From Paenibacillus sinopodophylli (lineage in GTDB: Bacteria > Bacillota > Bacilli > Paenibacillales > Paenibacillaceae), in contig NZ_VDBO01000008.1 of assembly GCF_005930355.1 (NCBI RefSeq), forward strand, positions 62,001 to 126,000: a DNA stretch of 64,000 nucleotides. Direction: 5' to 3'. Made by a program: the position numbers and the translations under genes. Below the pieces are notes generated by a model. That model had not been told where the DNA came from. It searched no databases and saw nothing but the letters and a program-made list of their open reading frames with translations. Every line of letters begins with the position of its first letter. Within the stretch, counting starts at the first letter, position 1. This document shows positions 8,245-17,212 of the stretch, in pieces.

Positions 8245-11200
8245 GTAAGAACACGGTCATTTTCTACGATCCTACGTTTCCGCTGGCTAAGCGGTTGAGC
8301 ACGGACGTTGAAGGGCAATTGCTGCGGCTTGGCAACGTTGTTCGCGCAACTGGTTTGAGTAAAGCATTGCTTGCGGCCGAGGGAGGCAGCTTCATTAACT
8401 TGCATGCCCCCTATTTCCCTAAGGCTGCATGGGGAGAAATATTGGCGTTTCTAAAACGCGGCGGCGGCCTGATTAGTATTGGTGGAGCGGCGTTCAAGCG
8501 GCCGGTCACATTGAATGAGGCTGGAGCTTGGGAAGTGGAGAATGAGCAAACGGCTTATCACCGCGAGCTTCACATACATGAAATGCTGCCTGTAAGTGCA
8601 GCGCCGATTCAATCCCTTAAAGCGATGAGCGATATACCGCTTCTGGAGGGCAAGGAAGCCATGTTCGAAGTAACAGGCACATGGAATATGGTGCCGCATG
8701 TGACCAAAAGCAGCGATTTGCCGCATCAGATGGGCTCAGCCGGTCCGATGGATGCACAGCTGTTTCCACTGCTCAAGGGAATATCTGCGGAAGGCAGAGA
8801 GGTTGCTGCTCCAATCGTGCTCTGGGAGAACACGAAAGGCATGTTTGCTGGCGCTCGCTGGTTGTTCGTTAACCAGCCGCTGACAGAGCTGTTCTGGCAG
8901 AATGATGGCGCTGCTGAGCTTGGACGCTGGGCAACATTCTGTGAAGCAGGCGTAACTGAGCTTTGGCTGAAGCCCAACTATGCTTCTTACGAGCTGGGAG
9001 AGAGGGCGATGCTGACGCTGCAAATACAGCAGCTTGGCGGATTGTCCCTCCAAACATCAGAGCCTGTAAGGTGGAGCTTGTCCATTGCAGCCGAGCATGA
9101 CGGTCATACGGAGTTAAGCTTTGCAACAAGCGTACAGGTCGATGCGTCCAGCAAGCTGGACATCATCCGCATACCAGTGGATCTTGCTATACAGAGCGGC
9201 TATTACTCGGTAGAATGCAAGGCTGAGTCATCTCAAGGTGAAGTTCGTATCCTTCGCCAAGGCTTCTGGGGCTTTGACGCTTCGTTGCTTGCGGAGGGAA
9301 CTCCAGTTACGGCGGGCCGAGATTACTTCGAGAAGAATGGTCGACCATTGCCGGTTGTCGGTATGACCTACATGACCTCAGACGTTGCGCGCAAGTTTCT
9401 ATTTTTGCCGAACGCATCCGTATGGGAGCGGGATATGGCACAAATGCGCGAAGCGGGCATCAACTGGATTAGAACTGGCATCTGGACGGCTTATCGGAAC
9501 GTGATGCAGGTAGATGGACATGCTTCGGAGGAGGTGCTTCGCTCGATTGATGCATTCCTGCTCACAGCGAAGCGCCATGACCTGCAAGTGACGTTTACCT
9601 TCTTCTCCTTTACACCGGAAACCTGGGAAGGGCAGAATCCTTACTTAGATCCACGCAGCTTAGAGGCACAGAAACGTTTTATTCGTTCGATCATTTCCCG
9701 TCATAAGCAATCTAAGCATGTGGACTGGGATCTCATCAATGAGCCGTCGATGTTCGATCCGCCTCGTATTTTCTCAGACGGTCCGCGCTCTGCGCGTGAT
9801 CCATTCGAGAAGGCTGCTTTTGCCGCTTGGCTGCAGGAGCGTCATGGGTCGGTGGAGAGATTGCAAAAGCTATGGAACATGACTCCTCAGCAGCTGCCAA
9901 GCTTTGATTCGGCAGTGCCGCCTGAGCCGGAGGAAATTAACTTCGATGTGCAGGATATGCACCAAGGCAAGAAGGGAACGCGCTGGCTCGATTACGCGTT
10001 GTTCTCTATGGATATGCACAATCGCTGGGCACAGCAATTATATGAGACGATCAAAGAGGAATGTCCGGATCATATGGTTACGGTCGGTCAAGACGAAGCG
10101 CTCGGTGCGCAGCGTCCATCTCCCTTCTTCTACGGCGAAGCGGTAGACTATACGACCGTGCATTCTTGGTGGCTGAATGATCATCTCGTATGGGACAGCA
10201 TTTTTGCCAAGACGGCGGATAAGCCTAATCTGGTGCAGGAAACGGGCATTATGTACGTGGAAACGCCGGAAGGCCGCGCGAAGCGTTCCGAGGAGGAGCT
10301 TCGCAGCATGCTTGAACGCAAGTATGCTTATGCCTTTGCAACAGGAGGTGCAGGTGCGGTTCAGTGGATTTGGAATACGAACTACTACATGGATAATGCG
10401 AATGAGTCGCATATCGGCGCACTTAGAGCAGATGGTACGGAGAAACCGGAAGCGGACGTCTCGTACGATTTCGGTGCGTTCATGGCGGAGATTAGAGACT
10501 TGTTCGTTGGGCGCGAGCTTGAGGATACGGTTGTCGTATTCCCTTACTCGAATGATTTCTCGAACCGTAAGCTTGCCTTCGACGCAACTACGAAAGCGAC
10601 TCGAGTGCTTGCTTATGAGCTGAACAAGCCGTTCCGCGGCGTGGGCGAGTATCATTTGGATGAGCTTGAAGCTACTCCGGTTAAACTGGTCATCTTGCCA
10701 AGCGCACATAACATGGACGATGCAGCTTTGACCCAGCTGCTTGGCTATATTGAACGGACGGGAGCTACGCTTCTCCTGACAGGTCCTACCAGCTTGGATG
10801 CCTATTGGCGTCCGGTGGAACGTCACTCGGAGCTATTCGGTGAGCGGGAGCTTGTCAACGTACGCCGCGAGGAGCTGCTGCACATCGGCAATCGTCTGCT
10901 TCCGGTTTCCTATGGCAGCCGCAAAATTGCTGAGGTTTGGAAAGAAGCACAGGTAGATGCGGTTAACGCGGATGCTGATCAGCTTATAGAGATGCCCCTT
11001 GGCAAAGGACGCGTGCTATGGTGCCCGCTTCCGCTTGAGCTGAACGATCGCATTGAGCCAATCTCGGCCGTTTATCAATATGCGCTTGCGTCATCTGGCT
11101 GCAGAGAAGAGCTCAGCTGGATCAAAGGCGGTCACTTCCCAGGCGTATATGGCCGGAAGCTGACCTTCCAAGAAGGCGCACTGTTTACATTCGTATCCGA

Positions 11201-11375
11201 GTTCAGCTTGGATGCGGAGATTGAGGTTCAGGATCCAGCGACAGGCGTTCGCTACGCGTTCATGCTGGAGAAGGAACGCTCCGTATTATTTGCGGTGAAC
11301 AAGTGCGGAGAGCTGCTGTCTGTGTATCGACCAAACCAAGTAAATGTAGCCATGATGCCGGCTAACGATCAATAA
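8241..11375 (+). CDS. Clan GH-A glycosidase, GH42-like, with extra N-terminal domain
   Basis: Large cytoplasmic protein of 1044 residues. The central part is a clan GH-A barrel: the acid/base Glu is likely E501 in DLINEPS, followed by FAAWLQERHGSVERLQKLWN, a pattern typical of GH42 enzymes; the nucleophile is likely E667 in VQETG. After it comes a GH42-type trimerisation-like domain (PVKLVILPSAHNMDDAALTQ). The first 230 residues resemble a glutamine-amidotransferase-like/ThuA fold and are unusual for GH42. The neighbouring mannosidases suggest a beta-mannosidase or beta-galactosidase acting on glycan stubs. The substrate is uncertain. Confidence 0.78.
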   Translation: MSKNTVIFYDPTFPLAKRLSTDVEGQLLRLGNVVRATGLSKALLAAEGGSFINLHAPYFPKAAWGEILAFLKRGGGLISIGGAAFKRPVTLNEAGAWEVENEQTAYHRELHIHEMLPVSAAPIQSLKAMSDIPLLEGKEAMFEVTGTWNMVPHVTKSSDLPHQMGSAGPMDAQLFPLLKGISAEGREVAAPIVLWENTKGMFAGARWLFVNQPLTELFWQNDGAAELGRWATFCEAGVTELWLKPNYASYELGERAMLTLQIQQLGGLSLQTSEPVRWSLSIAAEHDGHTELSFATSVQVDASSKLDIIRIPVDLAIQSGYYSVECKAESSQGEVRILRQGFWGFDASLLAEGTPVTAGRDYFEKNGRPLPVVGMTYMTSDVARKFLFLPNASVWERDMAQMREAGINWIRTGIWTAYRNVMQVDGHASEEVLRSIDAFLLTAKRHDLQVTFTFFSFTPETWEGQNPYLDPRSLEAQKRFIRSIISRHKQSKHVDWDLINEPSMFDPPRIFSDGPRSARDPFEKAAFAAWLQERHGSVERLQKLWNMTPQQLPSFDSAVPPEPEEINFDVQDMHQGKKGTRWLDYALFSMDMHNRWAQQLYETIKEECPDHMVTVGQDEALGAQRPSPFFYGEAVDYTTVHSWWLNDHLVWDSIFAKTADKPNLVQETGIMYVETPEGRAKRSEEELRSMLERKYAYAFATGGAGAVQWIWNTNYYMDNANESHIGALRADGTEKPEADVSYDFGAFMAEIRDLFVGRELEDTVVVFPYSNDFSNRKLAFDATTKATRVLAYELNKPFRGVGEYHLDELEATPVKLVILPSAHNMDDAALTQLLGYIERTGATLLLTGPTSLDAYWRPVERHSELFGERELVNVRREELLHIGNRLLPVSYGSRKIAEVWKEAQVDAVNADADQLIEMPLGKGRVLWCPLPLELNDRIEPISAVYQYALASSGCREELSWIKGGHFPGVYGRKLTFQEGALFTFVSEFSLDAEIEVQDPATGVRYAFMLEKERSVLFAVNKCGELLSVYRPNQVNVAMMPANDQ

Positions 11376-11394
11376 CAAGAAGAGGTGTTCAGCA

Positions 11395-14133
11395 ATGACC
11401 TATGAAAGAACAGCCCATATCATCTCGCATACCCACTGGGATCGAGAATGGTATTTGCCATATGAGAAGCATCATGTCCTGCTCGTGAAATTGATGGACA
11501 CGCTGCTTCATACGCTAGATACCGATCCAAATTTCAAGAGCTTCTATTTGGACGGTCAGACGATTATTCTTGAGGATTACTTGCAGGTTCGTCCAGAAAA
11601 CCGTGAGCGGCTGGAGCGTTATATTAAGGAAGGTCGTATTCCGATCGGTCCTTGGTATATTTTGCAGGATGCATTCTTGACGAGCAGTGAAGCGAACATA
11701 CGCAATCTGCAAATCGGACATCAGGATGCGGGCCGTTATGGCACGATTGCAAAAGTTGGCTACTTCCCGGATACGTTCGGAAACATCGGGCAAGCGCCGC
11801 AAATTCTGAAGCAAGCCGGCATCGACAATGCGGTTTTCGGAAGAGGCGTGAAGCCGACGGGCTTTAATAACACGGTGGCGGATTCCGATTATGAATCCTC
11901 CTTCTCCGAGCTGCTATGGGAAGGGCCAGATGGTTCTCAGGTGCTGGGCGTTCTGTTCGCGAACTGGTACTGCAACGGTATGGAGGTTCCAACCGATGAA
12001 GCGAGCGCCAAAGAATACTGGGAGCGCAAGCTTGCGGAAGCTGAGAAGTACGCGGCAACAAGTCAACTGCTGTTCATGAACGGCTGCGATCATCAGCCGA
12101 TCCAGCAGGATTTGTCGGTTGCACTTGCAACGGCAAGAGAGCTGTTTCCTGAAACGGAGTTCATCCACTCGAACTTCCATGATTACTTGGCTTCAGTGAA
12201 CGAGTCGCTTACGCGTGAGCTGTCTGTCGTGAAGGGCGAGCTTCGCAGCCAGCGGACAGATGGCTGGTCTACACTCGTGAATACGGCATCTGCCCGCGTT
12301 TATTTGAAGCAAATGAATCAGCTTGGACAAGCGATGCTGGAGAAGGTAGCGGAGCCGCTTGCAACTTTAGCTTATTCGCTCGGTCATGAATATCCGCATC
12401 ACTTATTCACGTATGCATGGAAAACACTGATGCAGAACCATCCGCATGACAGCATCTGCGGCTGCAGCGTAGACGAGGTTCACCGCGAAATGGTTACAAG
12501 GTTCGATAAAAGCCGCCATGTTGCGGAATCGATTATAGATGACAGCAAGAAAACCATCGCAGACAGCGTGGATACAACCGTATTCAGCCAATATGGCGAG
12601 TCTGCACTTCCTATGGTCGTGTTTAATACGACTGGCTGGAGCCGCAGTGGAGTCGTAGCGATTGAGCTGGATATTGAACGTATTTACTTCCGCGACGGCC
12701 TGCCGCTGGATCAGATGAATCAGAAAATGTACGCTGTTGACATTACAGGTAGAATACTTGTTGACCGCAGTGGCGCAGCTATCGCGCATACTGCAGAAGA
12801 TTTGGGTCTGCAATTCGGGTATGACCTGCCGGACGATAAGTTCCGTCAGCCGTATATGAGCCGTAGAGTGCGCTTGACGTTCGAGACAGAGCAAGTGGCC
12901 GCACTTGGTTTCACCACCTATGCTTATGTTCGCCATACAAAGGCAGACCAGCAGCCTGCTGCTGTATCACTCGTCACAGGAGAGCATGCGCTTGAAAATG
13001 AATGGCTCCGGGTAGATGTGGAAAGCGATGGGACACTCAACCTGCTTGATAAACGTAATGGTCAAGTATATAGCGGATTAGGTGTATATGAGAATACGGG
13101 CGACATCGGTAATGAGTATATGTACAAGCAGCCTGATGGTGAGCAAACGTTGACGACCAAAGGACTGCCCGCAAGCATTGTGCTTATAGAGAATACCCCT
13201 TATCGGGCGACGCTTGCTATCGTTCACGAGTGGGCAGTTCCGGCTTCTGCCGATGAGCAGTTCGAGATTGAGAAACGTGAAGCAGTCTACTTCCCAGAGC
13301 GGAAGTCGCAACGAACGGCACATACCGTTCCGCTTACGATCCGTACTGAAATTTCGTTGACCCGCAGCGGCCAAAGCGTAGAATGGAAATCCTCGTTTAA
13401 CAATCAGGCGAAGGATCACCGGGTGCGGGTATTGTTCCCGACAGATCTGACGGCAGCTGTGCACCAAGCGGATTCGATCTTCGAGATTGCCAAGCGTGAC
13501 AATGAGCCGGCTGCTGAGTGGGTGAACCCAAGCAACGCTCAGCATCAGCAGGCATTCGTAGATGTGAGCGGAGAGCAAGCAGGCTTGACAGTGGCTAACC
13601 TCGGTTTGCATGAGTATGAGGTTCTGCGTGATGGCCGCAACACAATAGCGGTAACGCTGCTTCGCTCTGTTGCAGAACTAGGGGACTGGGGTGTATTCCC
13701 TACGCCTGAAGCGCAGTGTCTAGGCGAACAAAGCTTCAGCATCAGCATCATTCCACATAACGGAGATGGCGCTGCATCTGGTGCTTACGCGACTGCTTAC
13801 CAGTTCCAAGTACCTTGGACAGTAAGCGCAACGGACGTTCACGAAGGCAAGCTTGCAGCAAGCGGAGCTTTATTCAGATGGGAAGGCAGCACACTTGCAT
13901 TCTCTTCCTTGAAAGTAAATGAGCAATCCGGTGACATGATGCTTAGATGGTACAATATGCTGCCATCTGCCTCGGAGCTGAAGCTGGCTGCTGGTGATGC
14001 ACGAGAAGCTATTGTACAGGCTTATAGAAGTGATGTACTGGAGCAGCAGGGCGAGGTACTTGAAGGACAAGCCTCTTATGAGCTGCCTGTTGGACCTTGT
14101 GAAATCGTAACCCTAGGTATTAAACAATCATAA
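11395..14133 (+). CDS. GH38 alpha-mannosidase
   Basis: Alpha-mannosidase of 912 residues, the size of bacterial GH38 enzymes. The N-terminal zinc and substrate site is HTHWDREWYLPYE (H12, H14, D16), the likely nucleophile is D126 in GYFPDTFGN, and the domain continues with HDSICGCSVDEVH. The C-terminal half is the beta-rich GH38C region. No signal peptide is present. Bacterial homologues remove alpha-1,2/1,3/1,6-linked mannose or act on mannosylglycerate. Start follows AGAGGTG. It closes the operon; a hairpin follows. Together with GH125 it would strip imported mannan or N-glycan fragments to mannose. Confidence 0.94.
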   Translation: MTYERTAHIISHTHWDREWYLPYEKHHVLLVKLMDTLLHTLDTDPNFKSFYLDGQTIILEDYLQVRPENRERLERYIKEGRIPIGPWYILQDAFLTSSEANIRNLQIGHQDAGRYGTIAKVGYFPDTFGNIGQAPQILKQAGIDNAVFGRGVKPTGFNNTVADSDYESSFSELLWEGPDGSQVLGVLFANWYCNGMEVPTDEASAKEYWERKLAEAEKYAATSQLLFMNGCDHQPIQQDLSVALATARELFPETEFIHSNFHDYLASVNESLTRELSVVKGELRSQRTDGWSTLVNTASARVYLKQMNQLGQAMLEKVAEPLATLAYSLGHEYPHHLFTYAWKTLMQNHPHDSICGCSVDEVHREMVTRFDKSRHVAESIIDDSKKTIADSVDTTVFSQYGESALPMVVFNTTGWSRSGVVAIELDIERIYFRDGLPLDQMNQKMYAVDITGRILVDRSGAAIAHTAEDLGLQFGYDLPDDKFRQPYMSRRVRLTFETEQVAALGFTTYAYVRHTKADQQPAAVSLVTGEHALENEWLRVDVESDGTLNLLDKRNGQVYSGLGVYENTGDIGNEYMYKQPDGEQTLTTKGLPASIVLIENTPYRATLAIVHEWAVPASADEQFEIEKREAVYFPERKSQRTAHTVPLTIRTEISLTRSGQSVEWKSSFNNQAKDHRVRVLFPTDLTAAVHQADSIFEIAKRDNEPAAEWVNPSNAQHQQAFVDVSGEQAGLTVANLGLHEYEVLRDGRNTIAVTLLRSVAELGDWGVFPTPEAQCLGEQSFSISIIPHNGDGAASGAYATAYQFQVPWTVSATDVHEGKLAASGALFRWEGSTLAFSSLKVNEQSGDMMLRWYNMLPSASELKLAAGDAREAIVQAYRSDVLEQQGEVLEGQASYELPVGPCEIVTLGIKQS

Positions 14134-14149
14134 GCAGCAAGAAGCAGAA

Positions 14150-14182
14150 AGCCCTTTGCGCAGATTAGCTGTGCAGAGGGCT
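14150..14182 (+). terminator. Hairpin at end of mannoside operon
   Basis: AGCCCTTTGCGCAG pairs with CTGTGCAGAGGGCT (two wobble or mismatch positions). Only a short CTTC follows, so termination may be factor-assisted. Confidence 0.6.
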
Positions 14183-14214
14183 CTTCGCTGTGCGTAGCCC
14201 GAATGTTCTATGGT

Positions 14215-14260
14215 TATAATGGGAAGGTACTAACAGAGTCAAATGGCTACATGCTATAAT
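14215..14260 (+). promoter_or_regulatory. Two possible -10 boxes upstream of the YolD-like gene
   Basis: TATAAT occurs at 14215-14220 and again at 14255-14260. Neither has a clear TTGACA at the right distance. Transcripts from the second would run into the hairpin at 14294. Confidence 0.4.
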
Positions 14261-14293
14261 AGAGCTATTCGTGTAACTTACAAGGATCGAATC

Positions 14294-14326
14294 AGAGTCT
14301 CCTCGGAGCGGGGGGACTCTTTTTTA
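14294..14326 (+). terminator. Leader terminator before the YolD-like gene
   Basis: AGAGTCTCC pairs with GGGGACTCT and is followed by TTTTTT. It lies between the putative promoter and the ribosome site of the gene at 14369, so it is placed like an attenuator. No known riboswitch core was recognised in the short leader. Confidence 0.6.
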
Positions 14327-14368
14327 TTGCTAATCCGGGTTGCCATACATAGCAGGAGGGAAATTTTA

Positions 14369-14611
14369 ATGGCAAAAGGACCGAAGCGGCCGACTAGAGA
14401 TGAATTTGAGCTGGAGGAGCTGGGTGAAAGATTAGTAGAAGCCAAGCATGAAGGCACGGAGCTGCTGCTTACCATATGGGCGGCGGAGGAGCAGGTGCGA
14501 GGCGTTATTACAACACTTGATTCGCGTACGAAGAAGGTTCATGTGGAATATATGGGCAGCGTTACGAAGGTTCCTTTTATGGATATTATGAAGATCGAGA
14601 GTCCTTATTAA
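14369..14611 (+). CDS. Small YolD-like protein
   Basis: Protein of 80 residues. The ATG at 14369 is preceded by AGGAGGG; a longer in-frame reading from 14243 would run through the leader terminator and is rejected. The second half (VRGVITTLDSRTKKVHVEY, then VPFMDIMKIE) has the short beta-strand pattern of YolD-like domains, which are often found next to DNA-repair polymerases but also occur alone. No polymerase gene is nearby. The family assignment is by pattern only and the function is unknown. Confidence 0.7.
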   Translation: MAKGPKRPTRDEFELEELGERLVEAKHEGTELLLTIWAAEEQVRGVITTLDSRTKKVHVEYMGSVTKVPFMDIMKIESPY

Positions 14612-14663
14612 TTTCAATAAGGTTGGGTAAGAACATCATTACGTCAGAGGAGGATGTACATCT

Positions 14664-15896
14664 ATGTATCCGACACAGCAGCATCTTGAAAACTATGCGG
14701 AGCTTGCCGTTAAGGTGGGTGTCAATGTACAGCAGGGACAAACGGTCGTTGTCATGGCCCCGCTTGCTTCTGCTCCGCTTGTACGTTTGATTGCATCAAA
14801 GGCTTACGAGGCAGGCGCACATAACGTCCATGTGGAATATAACGATGAACAGCTGTCTCGTATCAAATATAAGCAAGCGCCGGAAGCGGCTTTAACGGAA
14901 TATCCGTTGTTCCGCGCTAAGGCATGGGATGATTTCGTGGCACAGGGAGCTGCTTTTATCACGATTTATTCGCCAAATCCGGACCTACTGAATGATGTTG
15001 ATCCTGCAAGGGTCGCTGCAGCGACGAAGGCGGCATCTACTGCACTTAGCGGTTACAGGGGCTCGCTTATGAACCATACCAATGCGTGGTCACTGATCTC
15101 TTATGCGACTCCAGAATGGGCAGCCAAAGTGTTTCCAGATGTATCTTCAGAAGAGGCTGTGCAGAAGCTATGGGAACGAATTGTGGATGCCACTCGCATT
15201 GGGCTGAGCGATCCGATTGGCGCCTGGAAGGAGCATAATGCTAAGCTTCTCCAGATGGTCGATGTGCTTAATGCCAAACGCTATAAGCAGCTGCAGTATG
15301 AAGCCCCGGGCACAAGCTTGACCATCGAGCTGCCGGAAGGTCATATATGGCTGGGCGGATCGAAGGCGAACGCCAAAGGCATTTTCTTCAACCCGAACAT
15401 GCCGACGGAAGAAATATTTACAATGCCTAGCAGAGGCGGGGTTAATGGTACGGTTAGCAGCACGAAGCCGCTTAATTACAACGGTCAGGTTATTAATAAC
15501 TTCACACTAACCTTCAAGAACGGCAAGGTTGTCGACCATTCTGCTGAACAGGGCTATGAGGCATTGACTAGCTTATTAAATACGGATGATGGGGCAAGAC
15601 ATTTGGGAGAAGTCGCGCTTGTGCCGCATGATTCCCCAATCTCGAATTCCAACGTGACGTTCTTCAATACGCTATATGATGAGAATGCCTCCTGCCATCT
15701 GGCACTTGGACAAGCTTATCCGGTCAATATTAAAGGCGGTACACAAATGTCGCCTGAGGATCTGCTTGCTCACGGTGCGAATAGAAGTCTGACGCATGAG
15801 GATTTCATGATCGGATCGCCGGATATGAATATTGACGGTGTGACGCAGGACGGGACTCGTGAGCCGATATTCCGAAAGGGGAATTGGGCGATATAG
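14664..15896 (+). CDS. ampS: M29-family aminopeptidase
   Basis: Cytoplasmic metallo-aminopeptidase of 410 residues, the standard size of the M29 (AmpS/PepS/thermophilic aminopeptidase) family. Family-typical features include the N-terminal ENYAELAVKVGVNVQQGQTVVV, the segment EGHIWLGGSKANAKGIFFNPNMP with its metal-linked Glu, and the C-terminal HLALGQAYP and HEDFMIGSPDMNIDGVTQDG with metal-ligand His and Asp residues. It removes N-terminal residues from peptides using two metal ions. Start follows AGAGGAGG. It is a single gene closed by a strong terminator. The symbol follows the B. subtilis homologue. Confidence 0.92.
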   Translation: MYPTQQHLENYAELAVKVGVNVQQGQTVVVMAPLASAPLVRLIASKAYEAGAHNVHVEYNDEQLSRIKYKQAPEAALTEYPLFRAKAWDDFVAQGAAFITIYSPNPDLLNDVDPARVAAATKAASTALSGYRGSLMNHTNAWSLISYATPEWAAKVFPDVSSEEAVQKLWERIVDATRIGLSDPIGAWKEHNAKLLQMVDVLNAKRYKQLQYEAPGTSLTIELPEGHIWLGGSKANAKGIFFNPNMPTEEIFTMPSRGGVNGTVSSTKPLNYNGQVINNFTLTFKNGKVVDHSAEQGYEALTSLLNTDDGARHLGEVALVPHDSPISNSNVTFFNTLYDENASCHLALGQAYPVNIKGGTQMSPEDLLAHGANRSLTHEDFMIGSPDMNIDGVTQDGTREPIFRKGNWAI

Positions 15897-15901
15897 TAAA
15901 G

Positions 15902-15947
15902 AAAGGCTCTAGTTCTGCAGTTGATGCTGCCGAGCTAGAGCCTTTTT
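15902..15947 (+). terminator. Rho-independent terminator after ampS
   Basis: AAAGGCTCTAG pairs with CTAGAGCCTTT across a 22-base loop, and a T-run follows. Confidence 0.85.
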
Positions 15948-16068
15948 CCTTGCTTTCTCAGAGGAATAACGCTGCTAATAAAAAACAGCTATAACGATTT
16001 TATACGCACAATCGTTTTTCTTAGTGAGTTATGATAGATAATAGTCAGCTTATAGGAGGCTACATAAT

Positions 16069-16668
16069 ATGGAGCGTAATAAACGTTCAGATAATGAAAA
16101 ATACATTTTAACGATTGCATGCGAGGATATCATTTTAAGAGAATTCATAGTTACTGATTTAGATCCATTTCATTCACTAACTTGGCAACCTGAAATCTAT
16201 GAATATCTGCCAGGCTGGAACGTGTCCAAGGAGCAAAGGGAAGATTGGTTTTTGAACTATGAAATGCCGGGGAACAAGCAGTTTTTAAACGCTGTATCGA
16301 AAGGTAAGGATGTTGGTGATCTTTATCTCCGATTAGCAATTGTTTTGAAGGTTACAGGAGAGGTTATCGGTTGGTGCTGCTCAGGACTGAAAGACGAATT
16401 ACCACCGCCAAATCGAGAAATCATGTATGCAATTTCAAAAGATTATAGAGGTAAAGGTTATACAACCCAAGCTGCACAAGGAATGATTCAGTATTTATTC
16501 GAGAATACGAAGGTCGAGCTGCTTAATGCTGTTGCTTTATTACATAACGCTCCGTCTAATAGGGTACTAGAAAAAAGTGGTTTTACATTCAATCGGATGA
16601 TTGAAATTGATCATGAAGAATATAACCATTATAAGCTTCACAAAAAGGATTGGGCAGGCAAACGTTAG
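16069..16668 (+). CDS. GNAT acetyltransferase (RimJ/RimL-like)
   Basis: GNAT-fold N-acetyltransferase of 199 residues. The acetyl-CoA pyrophosphate-binding motif is RGKGYTT at about residues 125-131, followed by the helix AAQGMIQYLFE and the motif-B pattern HNAPSNRVLEKSGF typical of RimJ/RimL-type acetyltransferases. Start follows TAGGAGG. The substrate cannot be told; relatives acetylate protein N termini, antibiotics or small amines. Codon use is more AT-rich than the genes to its left, suggesting a more recently acquired gene at the left edge of the tail locus. A bidirectional terminator follows. Confidence 0.88.
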   Translation: MERNKRSDNEKYILTIACEDIILREFIVTDLDPFHSLTWQPEIYEYLPGWNVSKEQREDWFLNYEMPGNKQFLNAVSKGKDVGDLYLRLAIVLKVTGEVIGWCCSGLKDELPPPNREIMYAISKDYRGKGYTTQAAQGMIQYLFENTKVELLNAVALLHNAPSNRVLEKSGFTFNRMIEIDHEEYNHYKLHKKDWAGKR

Positions 16669-16721
16669 CGCTACGGTTCGTTTCATACGAAAACTTTCAC
16701 AATGATCGCCCAAATATAGGT

Positions 16722-16770
16722 TAGGGGTTGTACCTAAGGTTTATCTAACCTGTTGGCACAACCCCTATTT
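16722..16770. terminator. Bidirectional terminator between converging genes
   Basis: TAGGGGTTGT pairs with ACAACCCCTA, with an inner AGGTTA/TAACCT pairing. It sits between the GNAT gene and the convergent immA-like gene. Confidence 0.75.
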
Positions 16771-16793
16771 GTTCATATCTTGAGTTTGATCAT

Positions 16794-17204
16794 TCAGTAA
16801 TAGAACTGCTCCATTTCCTTAGGTACGCCATTGCGCATCAGCAGCTCAGAAAGTGTTTCACTGGCAGCGGGCGAATCGCCTGATGTTAGAAGCCGGACTG
16901 CGAATTTGTTCGCTTGCCGCTCATATTTCCCCGCGTTAAAAAATGATTGTTCATCGAGCCAGAAGCGGTTAAAGCCGGGATGAAGCCGGTCATGTCCCAG
17001 CTCGTGGGCACAGACAAATCGGCACCAATCCTCCGGCAGCTGATTGTGTATGACGATAAATCTCCGCCGCAGCTTTTTGAAATAAAGTCCCCTGGTCCCC
17101 TCTCCGAGATCAGCGTACCGAATATGGATACCAATGCCCGAAGCGATGGTAAAGGGATCGTTGGTTTTAAATTTTCGAATGAGCTTAACGATCATTTTAT
17201 CCAT
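16794..17204 (-). CDS. ImmA/IrrE-family metallopeptidase
   Basis: Cytoplasmic zinc protease of 136 residues with the HEXXH motif HELGH at residues 67-71, followed by a downstream Glu-rich helix (AGKYERQANKFAVRLL) that supplies the third metal ligand in this family. In ICEBs1 and related elements ImmA cleaves the Xre-like repressor ImmR after DNA damage. Here it lies 8 bases downstream of an Xre repressor gene on the same strand, the same arrangement. It is therefore the likely anti-repressor protease that triggers the tail operon. The target is inferred from context. Confidence 0.9.
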   Translation of the reverse strand: MDKMIVKLIRKFKTNDPFTIASGIGIHIRYADLGEGTRGLYFKKLRRRFIVIHNQLPEDWCRFVCAHELGHDRLHPGFNRFWLDEQSFFNAGKYERQANKFAVRLLTSGDSPAASETLSELLMRNGVPKEMEQFYY

Positions 17205-17212
17205 TGCAACAC

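Noticed and set aside
10038..10826. Minus-strand open frame of 262 codons inside the GH42-like gene
   Set aside because: Antisense shadow of a clear coding frame, without a start signal.
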